Shown here in pieces: positions 6,809-7,896 of a stretch of DNA of 7,896 bases; position 1 is the stretch's first letter; the number at the start of each line of letters is the position of its first letter. The stretch is from Romboutsia sp. 13368 (lineage in GTDB: Bacteria > Bacillota > Clostridia > Peptostreptococcales > Peptostreptococcaceae): positions 2,004,609 through 2,012,504 of the forward strand of contig NZ_CP048741.1 in NCBI RefSeq assembly GCF_018336475.1. Direction: 5' to 3'. The notes below the pieces were generated by a model that searched no databases, had not been told where the DNA came from, and worked only from the letters and a program-made list of their open reading frames with translations. The translations under genes and the position numbers were made by a program.

Positions 6809-7282
6809 TTATTTAATATTACTATATATATCTTTTATAGTAAATAAAAAAACAACTGTAAAGCTAAGTACTATTGCCCAATTAAACTTTGTTGTAATTC
6901 CTAGTATCAAAAAAATTATAAGTATATTTATACCGGATTTACCTTTTTCACTTAATATATCTAATGTGGGAAATTCTATATTATCTTTAAAGTTTTTTAT
7001 CTTATCTAAAACGTGTTTCTCTAAGCTTTTTTTATAAACAATATATAAAAATTCTATCAAAAATACACCTATACCTAGTATTGTATTAATCTCAAATGAT
7101 AATATAAGTATAGTCAAACCTAACATAAATTTTATAGATTTTAAGGCTATATTATCTATTTTAAAAGTTAAATTTTTTATTCCTTTATATTCATCCTTTA
7201 AAGAGTATTCTCCTTTAGGCATTTTTTTCATATTACCTTTTACAACTTCAGAATAAAAAAGCTTTATTAAGCCGTTAATCAT
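6809..7282 (-). CDS. Small integral membrane protein of unknown function
   Basis: I do not recognise the family of this 157-residue protein. It has a polar, basic N-terminal segment of about 48 residues, then two hydrophobic helices (about 49-65 and 67-83). A charged loop of about 33 residues (84-116) follows, then two more helices (about 117-131 and 134-150) and a short tail. Two hairpins of membrane helices with both ends and the loop on the same side are expected; the Lys-rich N-terminus and loop suggest that side is the cytoplasm. There is no signal peptide or catalytic motif. GGAGG stands seven bases before the ATG at 7282. It is the first gene of the minus-strand run and lies 22 bases before the GAF-GAF-PP2C gene, so the two are probably co-transcribed. 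A membrane partner for the soluble phosphatase is possible but unproven. Confidence 0.75.
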   Translation of the reverse strand: MINGLIKLFYSEVVKGNMKKMPKGEYSLKDEYKGIKNLTFKIDNIALKSIKFMLGLTILILSFEINTILGIGVFLIEFLYIVYKKSLEKHVLDKIKNFKDNIEFPTLDILSEKGKSGINILIIFLILGITTKFNWAIVLSFTVVFLFTIKDIYSNIK

Positions 7283-7323
7283 ATCAAAACCTCCAAATTT
7301 ATTTTATATTTCTAATTTTTACA

Positions 7324-7349
7324 ATTATATTATTTTTTATACTTGACAA
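7324..7349 (-). promoter_or_regulatory. Candidate promoter of the minus-strand run
   Basis: On the minus strand a perfect TATAAT (plus 7324-7329) is preceded by TTGTCA (plus 7344-7349), but with only 14 bases between them, shorter than the usual 16-18. Either the -35 box is different or the promoter is weak. The position, about 40 bases before the GGAGG of the first gene, is sensible. This is the only clear -10-like sequence in the divergent region on this strand. Confidence 0.35.
7343..7348 (+). promoter_or_regulatory. Consensus -35 box for the plus-strand gene
   Basis: TTGACA matches the sigma-A -35 consensus exactly and lies 54 bases upstream of the ATG at 7397. At the expected 17-base spacing the -10 position (7366-7371) reads TTTTCT, only a 3/6 match. 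The gene may therefore need an activator, or this box may be fortuitous. The hexamer overlaps the TTGTCA on the other strand because TTGACAA is nearly self-complementary. Confidence 0.35.
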
Positions 7350-7396
7350 TAATAAAAATAGTGAGTTTTCTAAACATATAAAAAAGGGGTGTTTTC

Positions 7397-7870
7397 ATGC
7401 AAATCGATCAACTAGATCTAGAAACTCGTAGTAAAATTTACAACTATACAAAAAAAGTACTTAGAAAATATCAAAAAGGAATTACAACAGGAAAATTAAC
7501 AGCTGATAAATTTGTTGAAAATATTTTATCTAATGGATTTATAAGTGATATATTAAATGAAGATATATTATCTGAAAATGAATTTAAGGAATCATATACA
7601 TCTTACATAGCAAAACTAATAGATATCCAAAATGAAAACTTATCTGAAAGTAAAAAGAAGAGATTTAAAACTACTCCAGAAAAACCTAGTATTCCTCAAA
7701 GGATAAAGCTTAAAAATTTACTTGATTCATCTGGATATGCATTATCAATTCCTCTTGAGTATTTAAACAGTTGTGATGTCGATGGTATTATAAAATATAT
7801 AACTACGCAGTCTATAGATTTAGGTAATGAAAGAATTTATAACTATGTACATAAAACCAATTTAAATTAA
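7397..7870 (+). CDS. Hypothetical soluble protein
   Basis: I do not recognise this 157-residue protein. It has no signal peptide, membrane helix or cysteine cluster; the single cysteine is C126. The N-terminal 80 residues look helical, with a basic patch (19-27, KKVLRKYQK). A Lys/Arg/Pro-rich linker (85-99) follows, and then a compact C-terminal segment. There, PQRIKLKNLL (100-109), SSGYALSIP (111-119) and IIKYI (131-135) recall the short Q-x3-hydrophobic, Gly-Tyr, I-x-Y-I pattern seen at the ends of some clostridial and phage proteins; this is a weak impression with no function attached. The ATG at 7397 has AAGGGGTG six bases upstream. It is transcribed divergently from the membrane-protein/phosphatase run and has its own terminator directly after the stop, so it is a single-gene unit. 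Base composition is like its neighbours. Confidence 0.75.
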   Translation: MQIDQLDLETRSKIYNYTKKVLRKYQKGITTGKLTADKFVENILSNGFISDILNEDILSENEFKESYTSYIAKLIDIQNENLSESKKKRFKTTPEKPSIPQRIKLKNLLDSSGYALSIPLEYLNSCDVDGIIKYITTQSIDLGNERIYNYVHKTNLN

Positions 7871-7894
7871 AAAGAAGTCTTTCGACTTCTTTTT
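7869..7894 (+). terminator. Intrinsic terminator after the plus-strand gene
   Basis: An 11-bp perfect stem (7869-7879 with 7884-7894) with a TTTC loop ends in five Ts and begins within the TAA stop codon. The matching A run on the other side means it could also stop transcription entering from the right on the minus strand. Confidence 0.85.
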
Positions 7895-7896
7895 AA

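Noticed and set aside
1..7896. CRISPR arrays, tRNA or rRNA genes, insertion sequences and phage genes
   Set aside because: No repeated spacer structure, no cloverleaf or rRNA sequence, and no transposase or integrase-like coding region was found on reading both strands.

Overview
This looks like a stretch of chromosome from a low-GC, anaerobic, Clostridia-type Firmicute. The DNA is very AT-rich (two 60-base lines counted by eye gave about 25% GC in aroA and about 38% in pduL). Ribosome binding sites are strong AGGAGG/AGGGGAG types, and intrinsic terminators are compact hairpins with T runs. A family such as Peptostreptococcaceae is plausible from the gene content and protein style, but this is an impression and not a search result.

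Layout. Six of the eight genes form a nearly continuous run on the minus strand from about 7282 down to 810. In transcription order they are a small four-helix membrane protein, a soluble GAF-GAF-PP2C (SpoIIE/RsbU-type) phosphatase, a small flavodoxin-fold protein with a four-cysteine iron-sulfur motif, and the shikimate-pathway genes aroC, aroB and aroA. The first three are spaced 22 and 12 bases apart. A strong hairpin with a T run overlaps the stop codon of the flavoprotein gene and ends 25 bases before the aroC start, which splits the run into a signalling/redox part and an aromatic part. aroC/aroB and aroB/aroA overlap by 13 and 8 bases, so they are probably translationally coupled.

Downstream of aroA lie 201 bases without a gene. 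They hold an AT-rich 13-bp hairpin and then a good minus-strand promoter for pduL, a phosphate acyltransferase that runs to the left edge. On the right, a 114-base divergent region separates the minus-strand run from a plus-strand gene of unknown function, which has its own terminator at the window edge.

How the genes work together. AroB makes 3-dehydroquinate, AroA makes EPSP and AroC makes chorismate, the precursor of Phe, Tyr, Trp and folate; the rest of the pathway must be encoded elsewhere. PduL interconverts acyl-CoA and acyl-phosphate, probably as the cell's phosphotransacetylase-like step for substrate-level ATP formation, since no microcompartment genes are visible. The phosphatase probably belongs to a partner-switching pathway, but no anti-sigma or anti-anti-sigma gene is present here.

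The window is mostly ordinary. The parts most worth a second look are the terminator placed inside the apparent six-gene run, the orphan phosphatase with its co-transcribed membrane protein and Fe-S flavoprotein, and the uncharacterised plus-strand gene.
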